Shown piece by piece: positions 35,044 through 44,008 of a stretch of 64,000 nucleotides of DNA (positions are counted from its first letter, which is position 1; each line of letters begins with the position of its first letter). Source of the DNA: Bacteroidota bacterium (GTDB lineage: Bacteria; Bacteroidota; Bacteroidia; Chitinophagales; Chitinophagaceae); the NCBI GenBank assembly GCA_018267725.1, contig JAFDXY010000011.1, positions 1 through 64,000 on the forward strand. The letters run 5' to 3'. Under the pieces are notes generated by a model. The model saw nothing but the letters and a program-made list of their open reading frames with translations. It was not told the origin of the DNA and ran no database searches. The translations under genes were made by a program, and so were the position numbers.

Positions 35044-36219
35044 ATGATTAAAGTTTATTTGAAACGAAAAATTGCTAACCGAATTTTTAACGGGCATCCT
35101 TGGGTTTTTGGAAATGAAGCAGAACGAATTGATGGTAATGCAAACCCCGGAGATATTGTTGATGTTTTTTATAATGATGGAAGATTTTGTGGAAGAGGTT
35201 TTATTAATCCTAAATCTCAAATATTGGTTCGTTTACTAACAAGGCATAAAGAAGAAATAAATGAACAATTTTTTTATAACAGAATAAATAAAGCATGGAA
35301 TTACAGAAAGAAAATTGGTTATACCGAAAACTGTCGTTTAATTTTTGGAGAAGCCGATGAAATGCCTGCTTTAATTATTGATAAGTTTAATGATTATTTT
35401 GTAATACAAACATTGGCATACGGAATGGATGTTTGGAAAACCGCAATAGTAAAGACTTTACAGGAGATTTTTAACCCAAAAGGTATTTACGAACGTAACG
35501 ATGTACCTGTAAGAGAGTTAGAAGGTTTACCACAACAAAAAGGTTTTTTATCTGCAAATTTTGATACCAATATTATTATTAATGAAAATGGTTTGAAGTT
35601 TTATGTAGATATAGAAAACGGACAAAAAACAGGATATTTCTTAGACCAACAAGATAATAGAAAATCCATAAAACATATTGTAAAAAATGCAGATGTGTTA
35701 GGCGTGTTTACTTATACCGGAACATTTGAAATTCATGCAGCCTATTATGGTGCAAAATCTGTTTTAGGATTAGATATTAGTGAGCATGCAGTTGCACAAG
35801 CTAATAAAAATGCAGCCTTAAACGGGCTTGAAAATATTGTACGCTTTGAAGCAATGAATGCTTTTGATGTATTAAAGAAATGGAGTAAAGAAGAAAAAAA
35901 GTATGATGTTGTAATGCTTGACCCGCCTGCATTTACAAAAAGTAGAGAAAATATTCAGAAAGCTATTGCTGGTTATAAAGAAATTAATTTACGCGGTATG
36001 CAATTAATTAAAAACGGTGGCTTTTTGGTTACCAGCAGTTGTACCAATTTAGTACCTCCCGAAATGTTTTTACATACAATTGAATTAGCTGCAAAAGATG
36101 CCAGAAAAAAAATTAGGCAAGTAGTATTTAATGCACAAGCAAGTGATCATCCAATTATTTGGGGAATGGAAAATACAAATTATTTAAAATTTTTAATTGT
36201 TGAAGTATGTGATAAGTAG
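35044..36219 (+). CDS. RlmI-like 23S rRNA methyltransferase (PUA + SAM domain)
   Basis: The start chosen is ATG 35044 (MIKVYLKRKIANRIFNGHPWVF); a TTG nine bases earlier is inside the promoter-like sequence. The 391 residues contain an N-terminal PUA domain (HPWVFGNEAERI, GDIVDVF, GRGFINPKSQILVRLLT). A methyltransferase domain follows with VLGVFTYTGTFEIHAAYYGA as the SAM loop, VLGLDISEHAVAQANKNAALNG, and VVMLDPPAFTKSREN as the catalytic motif. The RlmI family makes m5C at 23S position 1962 in E. coli; the same target is inferred here. A TAGTTAG heptamer array follows its stop. Confidence 0.9.
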   Translation: MIKVYLKRKIANRIFNGHPWVFGNEAERIDGNANPGDIVDVFYNDGRFCGRGFINPKSQILVRLLTRHKEEINEQFFYNRINKAWNYRKKIGYTENCRLIFGEADEMPALIIDKFNDYFVIQTLAYGMDVWKTAIVKTLQEIFNPKGIYERNDVPVRELEGLPQQKGFLSANFDTNIIINENGLKFYVDIENGQKTGYFLDQQDNRKSIKHIVKNADVLGVFTYTGTFEIHAAYYGAKSVLGLDISEHAVAQANKNAALNGLENIVRFEAMNAFDVLKKWSKEEKKYDVVMLDPPAFTKSRENIQKAIAGYKEINLRGMQLIKNGGFLVTSSCTNLVPPEMFLHTIELAAKDARKKIRQVVFNAQASDHPIIWGMENTNYLKFLIVEVCDK

Positions 36220-36223
36220 TGAG

Positions 36224-36244
36224 TAGTTAGTAGTTAGTAGTTAG
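36224..36244. repeat. Heptamer tandem array, TAGTTAG x3
   Basis: Three perfect 7-bp units lie directly after the rlmI-like stop, in the 58-bp gap to the convergent permease gene. It has the same unit length as the GAGTTAT array at 23491-23525 but a different sequence. Confidence 0.75.
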
Positions 36245-36277
36245 TGTGTTCATTACCTACTATCCATTTTTCATTTT

Positions 36278-37327
36278 CTATTTACTCATTTTAATTCTTG
36301 GGTCAACAATTCCATATAAAATATCGGCAGCAATATTTACTATAATAAAAAATGTAGCTGTTATTAAAACACTTCCCATTACTACCGGAAAATCTAATTT
36401 CTCTAACGCATCAACCGTAATTTTTCCTATTCCATTCCAACCAAAAATATATTCTACAAAAAAAGCTCCTGCCAATAATTCTGCAAACCAACCTGTAATT
36501 GCTGTTATTACAGGGTTTAATGCATTGCGAAGTGCATGTTTAAAAACAACTTGTGTTTTACTTAAACCTTTTGCATAAGCAGTTCGTATATAATCCATAT
36601 TTAATACGTCTAACATGGCACTGCGTGTTAGTTGTGTAATAATAGCTAATGGCCTTATGCCAAGTGTTAGTGCAGGTAGTATTAAATTTTTTAATTGAAG
36701 TTGTTTGCCGTTAATAGGGTCAATATCAAATAAACTTCCCGTCATTTGCAAGCCTGTGTATTTACTTAAAACAAATCCAAACAAATAAGCTAAAATAATT
36801 CCCATAAAAAATGATGGTGCCGAAATGCCCAATACACTTGCAAATACCGAAGATGTGTCCATCCAAGTATTTTGTTTTACGGCTGCCAATACGCCTAACA
36901 AAATACCTATAATAGTTGCCAACAACATAGCAGCAAATGCCAATACAATTGTGTTAGGCAAAGCATCTAACAACACTTCGCTTACATTTTTTTTTGTTTG
37001 ATACGAACGGCGTAAGTACGGAACTTTAATAGCCAATTTATTTTCGTTGCCAATAAAAATTCCTTTCAATTGTTTGCTTTGTATTTCTTCTTTTGAGTGA
37101 ATGGCAATAGGGCTTACATCGTTCACATAATTTAAAAATTGTTTCCATTTGGGTTGGTCTAATGCTAATTCTTTACGAATATTTTTAATAGTTGCAGCAT
37201 CACCTGTTTGTCCTAAAACCAAACGTGCAGGATCTCCAAAACCTTGAAATAAAAAAAACACTAATGCTATTACTCCTGCTAAAACTAACAGTCCGTATAA
37301 TATTTTTTTTATAATAATGTTTAGCAA
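36278..37327 (-). CDS. ABC transporter permease, DppB/OppB type
   Basis: This 349-residue inner-membrane permease has about six transmembrane segments. It starts IIKKILYGLLVLAGVIALVFFLFQG..DPARLVLGQTGD, typical of OppB/DppB, and has the EAA-loop region DYIRTAYAKGLSKTQVVFKHALRNALNPVIT (key residues AKGLSKTQVVFKHALRNA). It would import peptides or nickel-like substrates with partners (OppA, OppC, ATPases) that are not present nearby. The start is TTG 37327; an in-frame stop lies just upstream and no ATG is available. It begins 3 bp after the DoxX-type gene. Confidence 0.88.
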   Translation of the reverse strand: MLNIIIKKILYGLLVLAGVIALVFFLFQGFGDPARLVLGQTGDAATIKNIRKELALDQPKWKQFLNYVNDVSPIAIHSKEEIQSKQLKGIFIGNENKLAIKVPYLRRSYQTKKNVSEVLLDALPNTIVLAFAAMLLATIIGILLGVLAAVKQNTWMDTSSVFASVLGISAPSFFMGIILAYLFGFVLSKYTGLQMTGSLFDIDPINGKQLQLKNLILPALTLGIRPLAIITQLTRSAMLDVLNMDYIRTAYAKGLSKTQVVFKHALRNALNPVITAITGWFAELLAGAFFVEYIFGWNGIGKITVDALEKLDFPVVMGSVLITATFFIIVNIAADILYGIVDPRIKMSK

Positions 37328-37330
37328 GAA

Positions 37331-38434
37331 TTATGGTTTTGAAATTGAATTAATTGCTTGCAGAATTTTATCTTCATCTGCATAACTTATTTTATCAATA
37401 ATTTTATCTTGTCTCATAAAAACGTATGTAGGATTCACTCTGGCTGCGGTTTTTATAACAGTAACATCGCATTTTAAAACAGTAAAATAATTGCTGTGTA
37501 AGTTATCTGCTGCACCATCTGCCGTAACTACAAATAAAGGAATTTGTTTTGCTTTAATAGTTTCAAAAATTTTATCATTAAAAGCATTTTTGTTTTTTGG
37601 TAATTCTTTAGCAAACAATAAAATATATGGTTGTGTTTGTGCAAATATTTCTTTTGTGGTATCGGTATCTGTAATTGTTTTCAAAGCAAAATCAACAATT
37701 TTAGGTGTTGCATTTCCTTTTCTAATTAATTTATTTATTCTGTTTATATAAACATAAGTGCTGTCAAAATCATCAGGAAAATGATTGGCATCAAACTCAA
37801 TTGTTTTATTATTTTTTTTGTATTGATAAGTAATTTGAAAACTATCAGGCACCGCACCTTCGGGTATTTTCATTTGTTCTAAAATACTATTCCCTTTTTT
37901 GTACGGAAGACAGTCTACAAAAGGCAAATGCTTTAATACAAATAATTGTATGCCAACTGTTGCAGCAATAGTAATAATAACAAATACGCTTGCAATAGAT
38001 TTTGCTAAAACAGGTTTTAGTTTGTTTGTTTTAAAAACCAATAAAACAATCATTACCAACAAAGCAACATCTTTAACAAATGTTTGCATAGGTGTTAGCG
38101 GAATACAATCTCCAAAGCAACCACAATTGGTAATTTTTCCGCTAAACAAAACATAACTGGTTAAAAATGTAAAAAATATAATTAACAACAATAAAAACCA
38201 ATTAGTAAATTTTCTTTGCCAACCTATTAGCAAAGCCACGCCGGCTGCAACTTCCAACACATTCATTATTATACTCATTGGCAATGCATAATCATTAAAA
38301 GCCAACCAATGCCATGCTTCAAAAAATTCTTGCATTTTATAAGCAAGCCCTAAAGGATCGTTAGCCTTAACCAAGCCCGAGAAAATAAACAACACACCAA
38401 CCAAAATGCGAATAATATTTACAACTATTTTCAT
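37331..38434 (-). CDS. DoxX/MauE-type membrane protein (BT_3928-like)
   Basis: This 367-residue protein has an N-terminal four-helix DoxX/MauE membrane module (VRILVGVLFIFSGLVKANDPLGLAYKMQ, key FSGLVKANDPLGLAY, then VAAGVALLIGW and SGKITNCGCFGDCIPLT with a Cys-x-Cys...Cys cluster). A fifth hydrophobic segment follows, then a soluble C-terminal part of about 200 residues that resembles a thioredoxin-like domain (PYILLFAKELPKNK, IPLFVVTADG). MauE-type proteins assist disulfide or redox maturation; a similar role is a guess. It is co-directional with DUF1599 (1-bp gap) and the permease (3-bp gap). Confidence 0.85.
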   Translation of the reverse strand: MKIVVNIIRILVGVLFIFSGLVKANDPLGLAYKMQEFFEAWHWLAFNDYALPMSIIMNVLEVAAGVALLIGWQRKFTNWFLLLLIIFFTFLTSYVLFSGKITNCGCFGDCIPLTPMQTFVKDVALLVMIVLLVFKTNKLKPVLAKSIASVFVIITIAATVGIQLFVLKHLPFVDCLPYKKGNSILEQMKIPEGAVPDSFQITYQYKKNNKTIEFDANHFPDDFDSTYVYINRINKLIRKGNATPKIVDFALKTITDTDTTKEIFAQTQPYILLFAKELPKNKNAFNDKIFETIKAKQIPLFVVTADGAADNLHSNYFTVLKCDVTVIKTAARVNPTYVFMRQDKIIDKISYADEDKILQAINSISKP

Positions 38435-38435
38435 A

Positions 38436-38978
38436 TTATTTTTTTTCGCTAATTAATATTAATGCAAATACGGCATAATTAATAATATCAACATAATTGG
38501 CATCAATACCCTCGCTAATTAATGTTTTACCATCGTTAGCCAATATTTGTTTAATACGCAACAGTTTAACTAAAATTAAATCTGCAAAACTTTCCTGACT
38601 CATTTCACGCCAAGCTTCGCCGTAATCATGGTTTTTATCAAGCATTGTTGTTTTAGCAAATAAAATTTGTTTTTTATACAACTCTTCAACAACATCAACA
38701 GTTAAATCTTCTACCTGCGGGTTATTTATTTGCAATTGTATTAAACCAATTACACCATAATTTATAATTCCCATAAACTCACTTGCAATATCATCTCCCA
38801 CTTTTTGCACTTGCTTATCCTGAATAGTTCTTATTCGCAAAGCCTTAATAAAAATTTGATCCACCACACTAATCGTTCTCAACACCCTCCACGATGTACC
38901 ATAATCTTTTGTCTTCTTCAAAAAAATATCAATACAACTTTTTATAACTTCTTCGTATTGTAAATTTGTGTTATTCAT
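38436..38978 (-). CDS. DUF1599 protein with internal duplication
   Basis: The start chosen is ATG 38978 (MNNTNLQYEEVIKS); an upstream GTG at 39029 would translate the conserved 5'-UTR element. The 180 residues consist of two copies of one module: KKTKDYGTSWRVLR...DQIFIKALRIRTIQ...FMGIINYGVIGLIQL and DKNHDYGEAWREMS...DLILVKLLRIKQIL...YVDIINYAVFALILI. DUF1599 is restricted largely to Bacteroidota and has no assigned function; the DYGxxWR and helical pattern recalls the all-alpha MazG/dUTPase-like nucleotide hydrolases (weak inference). It forms a tight operon with the DoxX-type gene. Confidence 0.88.
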   Translation of the reverse strand: MNNTNLQYEEVIKSCIDIFLKKTKDYGTSWRVLRTISVVDQIFIKALRIRTIQDKQVQKVGDDIASEFMGIINYGVIGLIQLQINNPQVEDLTVDVVEELYKKQILFAKTTMLDKNHDYGEAWREMSQESFADLILVKLLRIKQILANDGKTLISEGIDANYVDIINYAVFALILISEKK

Positions 38979-39014
38979 TTTTTTTGTACTTAGCTGCAAC
39001 ACAACTATTAAACT

Positions 39015-39033
39015 TTTGTTGCGTCGCACACTT
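39015..39033 (-). repeat. 19-bp 5'-UTR motif, second copy
   Basis: This is identical to 10019-10037 and lies 37-55 nt upstream of the DUF1599 start on the same strand as the gene, as the first copy does relative to trpE. See the entry at 10019. Confidence 0.6.
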
Positions 39034-39104
39034 CAACTTTAGGTTATTTAATTAGCTTATTTTTACCGCATATTTTTGATACTGTTGCAATATAAAATAA
39101 AACC

Positions 39105-39929
39105 ATGTTCACGCTTAATTGTAAAGGTAAATTGTTAATAATTGATAAACCCATTGTAATGGGAATTATTAATGCAACGCCCGATTCATTTTACGAAAAC
39201 AGCAGGAAACTGAATGTAGATAAGGCTTTGCAGAAAGCAGAGCAAATGTTAAATGAAGGAGCTGCCATTTTAGATATTGGTGGACAAAGCACAAAACCCG
39301 GAAGCCAAACCATTAACGCAACAGAAGAATTAGAAAGAATATTGCCCATTATAGAAAGTATTCATAACACATTTCCTGAAGCATTTATTTCTGTTGATAC
39401 TTATTATAGTAAAGTAGCTGAAGAAGCTGTAAATGCAGGAGCATGTATAGTAAATGATGTTAGCGGTGGTTTGCAAGATGAAGCAATGCTTTCAACAGTT
39501 GCTGCATTAAAAGTTCCATACATCTGCATGCACATGAAAGGTACACCGCAAAACATGCAACTAAACCCTATGTACAAAAATGTAACCAAAGAAGTATTAG
39601 ATTTTTTTATTATACAAACTGCTAAATGTAAAGCAGCAGGCATACACGATGTAATTATTGATATTGGTTTTGGTTTTGGAAAAACTGCTACACATAATTT
39701 TCAATTATTAAAAGAATTGCAAATATTTAAAACGCTTGAAAAGCCTGTATTAATTGGTGTTTCAAGAAAAAATACTATTTACAAAACATTAAACATAACT
39801 GCTAACGAAGCCTTAAATGGAACAACTGTTTTAAATACTGTTGCTTTATTAAATGGTGCAAATATTTTAAGAGTGCATGATGTAAAAGAAGCAGTAGAAG
39901 CTGTAAAGTTGGTTGAAGCAATGCAATAA
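39105..39929 (+). CDS. folP: Dihydropteroate synthase
   Basis: FolP joins p-aminobenzoate to dihydropterin pyrophosphate in folate synthesis and is the sulfonamide target. This 274-residue TIM barrel has PIVMGIINATPDSFYENS, AAILDIGGQSTKPGSQ, ISVDTYYSKVAEEAVNAG, VNDVSGGL, ICMHMKGTPQNMQ, DIGFGFGKTATHNFQLL and VLIGVSRKNTIY. It is divergent from the DUF1599 operon and converges on mutS with a 3-bp gap. Confidence 0.97.
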   Translation: MFTLNCKGKLLIIDKPIVMGIINATPDSFYENSRKLNVDKALQKAEQMLNEGAAILDIGGQSTKPGSQTINATEELERILPIIESIHNTFPEAFISVDTYYSKVAEEAVNAGACIVNDVSGGLQDEAMLSTVAALKVPYICMHMKGTPQNMQLNPMYKNVTKEVLDFFIIQTAKCKAAGIHDVIIDIGFGFGKTATHNFQLLKELQIFKTLEKPVLIGVSRKNTIYKTLNITANEALNGTTVLNTVALLNGANILRVHDVKEAVEAVKLVEAMQ

Positions 39930-39932
39930 ATA

Positions 39933-42572
39933 TTACTTCAATTTTTCTTTTATTTCGTTTAGTTTAAGCAAAGCTTCTACTGGTGTTAATCTGTTAATAT
40001 CAATTTCAGATAATAGTTTTCTTATTTCATCAAAGGTTTCAGAATGTGCATCAAAAATAGAAAGTTGCATTTTGGTGGCTCCTCCTAACCTTACTGAAGG
40101 AGACGGATTAGAAGGAATATTTTTTATTTTTTCATTTTCTTTTATTTCCTCATTTCTATCTTCTCTGCTTTCTTCTAATTGTTTTAAAATTTCATTGGCT
40201 CTTTCAATTAATGCCGGTGGCATTCCTGCCATTTTAGCTACATGAATGCCAAAACTATGTGTGCTTCCACCCGGTGCTAATTTTCTTAAAAAAATAATTT
40301 TATTCCCAACTTCTTTATTTGTTATATGATAATTTTTTACACTATGTAATCTTTCCTCCAACTCATTCAACTCATGATAATGTGTAGCAAATAATATTTT
40401 AGGTTTATGTGGCGATGCATGTAAAAATTCAACAATACTCCATGCAATTGAAATACCATCGTAAGTTGAAGTGCCTCTTCCTATTTCATCTAACAATATC
40501 AAACTTCTTTCAGAAATATTATTAATAATAGAAGCTGTTTCATTCATTTCAACCATAAACGTACTTTCTCCTCCACTTAAATTATCGCTTGCACCAACTC
40601 TTGTAAAAATTTTATCTGTTAATGGAATTTTAGCAAACGCAGCAGGAACAAAGCTTCCCATGTGTGCCAATAAAGTTATTAAAGCTGTTTGCCTAAGTAT
40701 AGCACTTTTACCGCTCATGTTAGGACCGGTAAGAATTATAATTTGTTGTTCGTTATTTAATACAATATCATTAGCAATATAACTTTCGCCAATAGGTAAA
40801 TTTCTTTCAATAACAGGATGCCGACTTTCTTTTAATTCTAATTGTAAATCATTATGCAACTCAGGTTTTTTATAATTAAAACGTAATGCATTTTCTGCAA
40901 AGCAACACAAGCAATCAAGTATGGCAATTATGTTTCCGTTGGTTTGTAGTGCAGCAATATAATCTTGCAAAGCAATTAATAAATTATTATAGAGTTCTAA
41001 TTCTATTGCTAAAATTTTTTCTTCGGAGCCGGTAATTTTTTCTTCGTATTCTTTTAATTCAGGTGTAATATATCTTTCAGCATTGGTTAATGTTTGTTTG
41101 CGAATCCATTGCGTTGGAACTTTATCTTTATGCACATTGGTTACTTCTAAATAATAACCAAATACATTATTAAAACTTATTTTAAGTGATGGAATTCCGG
41201 TTGCTTCAATTTCTCTTTGTTGAATATTGATAAGATATTCTTTACCACCACTTGCAATGCTTCTAAGATTATCTAATTCGATATTAATATTTTGTTTAAT
41301 AAAATTTCCTTTGTTAGCAGCAACAGGCGGCGTTTCAATAATTTCATTAAGAATTTTATCGAGCATAAAACTGCAATTATTTAAACCATCGCTTAAACGT
41401 TTTAAATAATTATTAGAAACAGCAGAACCTAATTTTTTTATAATTGCAATTTGTTGTAAGCCTTTTGCTAACTGCATTACTTCGCGTGGGTTAATTTTTT
41501 TCATTGGTATTTTACTTACCAATCTTTCAACATCTCCACATTGTTTAATACAATTAATTATAGTGTGTCTTGCATCTGTTTCTTTTATTAAAAATTCAAC
41601 TGCATTTAATCGTTCGTTAATTTTTGTAATATCTTTTAAAGGCAATACTGTCCAACGTTTCAGCAACCTTGCACCCATTGGTGTGGTGGTATTATCAATT
41701 GTTTTTAATAAGCTGCTACCATCTCCATAACCCGAATTTAATATTTCTAAATTGCGAATAGTAAATCTATCCATCCACAAAAAATCATCTTTCTCAATTC
41801 TTTGAACGGTAGCAATATGTTGCAGGTTAGGATGTTCTGTTTCTTTTAAATAATACAACACAACACTTGCAGCAACAATAGCAGCTTGCATATTTTCTAT
41901 ACCAAAACCTTTAAGAGAATGTGTTTGAAAATGTTTTAATAAACTTTCGGTTGCAAATGCTTCTTCAAACAACCAACTATCTAATGTATAAGTATAAAAT
42001 TTTGTTCCGAATAATTCTTTGAATTGTTTTTGATTGCTTCGCTGAAAAATAATTTCAGCAGGTTTTAAACTTTGCAAAAGTTTATCAATATATTCTGCAT
42101 TGCCTTCTGCTACAAAAAATTCTCCTGTACTAATATCTAAAAATGCAATACCAAAATTATTTTCTGTAAAATGAATGGCTGCTAAAAAATTATTACTGTT
42201 ATGTTCTAACAATTTATCGTTGGTGGCAATACCGGGCGTAACCAATTCTGTAACACCGCGTTTTACAACACCTTTGGCTTCTTTAGGATTTTCTAATTGA
42301 TCGCAAATGGCAACACGATGCCCTGCTTTAACTAATTTATGTAAATAAGTATCTAACGCATGGTGCGGAAAGCCCGCTAACTCCATACTTGCAGCATCTC
42401 CGCTATTTCTTTTGGTTAATGTAATACCTAATATTGAAGAAGCTTTAATGGCATCTTCTCCAAAAGTTTCATAAAAATCTCCTACCCTAAACAATAAAAT
42501 GGCATCAGGATATTTTTGTTTAATAGCCTTGTGTTGCTGCATCATTGGAGAAGCCGAACCTGCTTTTGCCAT
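39933..42572 (-). CDS. mutS: DNA mismatch repair protein MutS
   Basis: MutS recognises mismatches and recruits MutL. The start chosen is ATG 42572 (MAKAGSASPMMQQH); a TTG 31 codons upstream lies in repeat sequence. The 879 residues begin with the mismatch-binding domain (DAILLFRVGDFYETFGEDA; the FYE motif holds the phenylalanine that stacks on the mismatch). They end with the ABC-type ATPase: GPNMSGKSAILRQT, LILLDEIGRGTSTYDGISIAW and LFATHYHELNELE. Its 5' side borders the accessory, repeat-rich stretch at 42.6-46.9 kb. Confidence 0.98.
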   Translation of the reverse strand: MAKAGSASPMMQQHKAIKQKYPDAILLFRVGDFYETFGEDAIKASSILGITLTKRNSGDAASMELAGFPHHALDTYLHKLVKAGHRVAICDQLENPKEAKGVVKRGVTELVTPGIATNDKLLEHNSNNFLAAIHFTENNFGIAFLDISTGEFFVAEGNAEYIDKLLQSLKPAEIIFQRSNQKQFKELFGTKFYTYTLDSWLFEEAFATESLLKHFQTHSLKGFGIENMQAAIVAASVVLYYLKETEHPNLQHIATVQRIEKDDFLWMDRFTIRNLEILNSGYGDGSSLLKTIDNTTTPMGARLLKRWTVLPLKDITKINERLNAVEFLIKETDARHTIINCIKQCGDVERLVSKIPMKKINPREVMQLAKGLQQIAIIKKLGSAVSNNYLKRLSDGLNNCSFMLDKILNEIIETPPVAANKGNFIKQNINIELDNLRSIASGGKEYLINIQQREIEATGIPSLKISFNNVFGYYLEVTNVHKDKVPTQWIRKQTLTNAERYITPELKEYEEKITGSEEKILAIELELYNNLLIALQDYIAALQTNGNIIAILDCLCCFAENALRFNYKKPELHNDLQLELKESRHPVIERNLPIGESYIANDIVLNNEQQIIILTGPNMSGKSAILRQTALITLLAHMGSFVPAAFAKIPLTDKIFTRVGASDNLSGGESTFMVEMNETASIINNISERSLILLDEIGRGTSTYDGISIAWSIVEFLHASPHKPKILFATHYHELNELEERLHSVKNYHITNKEVGNKIIFLRKLAPGGSTHSFGIHVAKMAGMPPALIERANEILKQLEESREDRNEEIKENEKIKNIPSNPSPSVRLGGATKMQLSIFDAHSETFDEIRKLLSEIDINRLTPVEALLKLNEIKEKLK

Positions 42573-42872
42573 AGCAACAAATATAGTGGTTGATAAAGTA
42601 TTTGTATGTATTAGTTGAAGTGTTTTTATAACACGAAAACAACCTAATAAAAAAAGCTCGACCAATGTTGGTGTTTTCGACCAATATCAATCTTGCTAAC
42701 AATTATTTACAAAATATCCTATTGCTTCTTCTGTAATATTCAACAATGCCGAAGTGTACAATAGTTTTATGCAACTTATTTATTCTTGTTCTTATTTTGT
42801 TGTTGGTGAGGAGCATCAAGAATGGCTAGAATGTCAAACCACGCTATTCGCAATACCTATGTTGTACGCTGT
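42573..42872. other. Gene-free gap with degraded dispersed repeats
   Basis: About 300 bp between mutS and the hydrolase gene holds no convincing ORF. At 42662-42692 there is a decayed hairpin of the R1/R2 type (ACCAATGTTGGTGTTTTCGA...). At about 42790-42836 a diverged GTTGTTGGTGAGGAGCATCAAGAATGGCTAGA sequence (key TTGTTGGTGAGGA and ATGGCTAGA) resembles the right end of R4/R5. It marks the left boundary of the accessory stretch. Confidence 0.55.
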
Positions 42873-43697
42873 TTACCAGTTCAAGAATTCCACAAGTCTA
42901 TTCATTAATGCAACTCTTTTATTCGTAAATGAATGATCTGTTTGCCATACCAAATACTCGAAACTCAACGGATTCGACTTTTTGATAGCTTCAGCTAATG
43001 GGCTGTTGAACTTGTGTTCATCAATCATAAAAAGCCGTTTCCCTTTAAATGATTCAAAATTGTCGTTGATTAAGTTATAATAAGCTTTATTTTGGTCGAC
43101 AGAATTATACAAACCTTCAAGAGCGGTATTTAACATGAAGAGATTACGACCTGTTTTAGGCGAAATGGAATTATAATGTGTCCCAATATTCCATGTTGAC
43201 AACGCAAACCCTTTCTTAACTGTTGGCAATTGTTCAAGGGCTTTAATGCATACCCAAGCACCCATACTATGTCCGAACAACACAATCCGTGAGGTATCAA
43301 TTTTTAAAGAGTCTTGATACTTTTTGCAAAATTTTACTGCATTAATTACATCATCAACACAGTTCTTGAAGCTAAATGTTCCTTGACTGCCCCATGAACC
43401 ACGATAGTCAAAGTAAAGAACATTCCAACCCTTGCTCCTAACAAACTGTGCAATGTCAAGATTGCGTTCGTTCCCCGGAAAACCATGCAAAAGCAGCATT
43501 GTAGGATGCTTTTGTGAACCATTAGCTCTGTACATGAACCCAGCTAGTAATGAGGTCTCTGATGGAATAATCAATTCTGTCATGCCAGCAGGTGCAGTGT
43601 TATCGAGTGTTAAATCTCTCAAAACAAGGCTGTCTGATTGGGCGAATATTTTTGCCTGCAAGAACAGCAACATGAAAAATAAAACTTGTCTTTGCAT
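42873..43697 (-). CDS. Secreted alpha/beta hydrolase
   Basis: This 274-residue protein has signal peptide MQRQVLFFMLLFLQAKIFAQ. It is an alpha/beta hydrolase with the oxyanion loop LLLHGFPGNERN, the nucleophile elbow LFGHSMGAWVC, an acidic region FMIDEHKFNS and the late histidine in WQTDHSFTNKR. It is probably a periplasmic esterase or peptidase-like S9/S33 hydrolase with unknown substrate. Codon use is visibly more GC-rich than in its neighbours, and it stands alone between repeats and the MITE-like element, which suggests horizontal acquisition. Confidence 0.87.
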   Translation of the reverse strand: MQRQVLFFMLLFLQAKIFAQSDSLVLRDLTLDNTAPAGMTELIIPSETSLLAGFMYRANGSQKHPTMLLLHGFPGNERNLDIAQFVRSKGWNVLYFDYRGSWGSQGTFSFKNCVDDVINAVKFCKKYQDSLKIDTSRIVLFGHSMGAWVCIKALEQLPTVKKGFALSTWNIGTHYNSISPKTGRNLFMLNTALEGLYNSVDQNKAYYNLINDNFESFKGKRLFMIDEHKFNSPLAEAIKKSNPLSFEYLVWQTDHSFTNKRVALMNRLVEFLNW

Positions 43698-43742
43698 AGT
43701 TATCTTTTTTATTGAAGAGGTATCTTATGAGTAGTATATGAC

Positions 43743-44008
43743 TCTCAAATATACATAGGTCTATGAATGTTTTTTCTTTATAATTTCTCCGGAGTGTATC
43801 AGTTTGAAATTTTTGAACTATCATTCATTATAAACGTTACTTCAACATAAAGGAATCGTCTTTTCGAAGAAGCTCCGAATATCGGAGCGACTGAGAAATC
43901 TGTTGCAACTTATTTTAAGATGTCTCACTTTGTTCGACATGACGATTTTATTTATCATAATTTCAAACTGATACACTACTATTTGTTTTGTTGTTGGTAG
44001 CAGTTTTT
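43743..44008. repeat. Dispersed repeat copy R3, split by a MITE-like insertion
   Basis: The 311-bp gap between the hydrolase and parE carries no gene. It begins with CTCAAATATACATAGG...TATGAATG-TTTTTTCTTTATAATTTCT (43743-43788), matching R4 and R5. It is then interrupted by the 185-bp element at 43793-43977 and resumes with TATTTGTTTTGTTGTTGG (about 43980-43998), which aligns with the GTTGTTG part of R4/R5. The insertion is therefore younger than the repeat. Confidence 0.7.
43793..43977. mobile_element. MITE-like element, copy A
   Basis: This 185-bp element without coding capacity has perfect 19-bp terminal inverted repeats, AGTGTATCAGTTTGAAATT at 43793-43811 and its complement at 43959-43977. 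Inside are the palindrome GCTCCGAATATCGGAGC and a TCTCACTTTGTTCGACATGACG segment like the REP sequences at 6437. A second copy lies inverted at 55848-56036. No clear target-site duplication is visible. It probably moves through a transposase encoded elsewhere. Confidence 0.82.
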
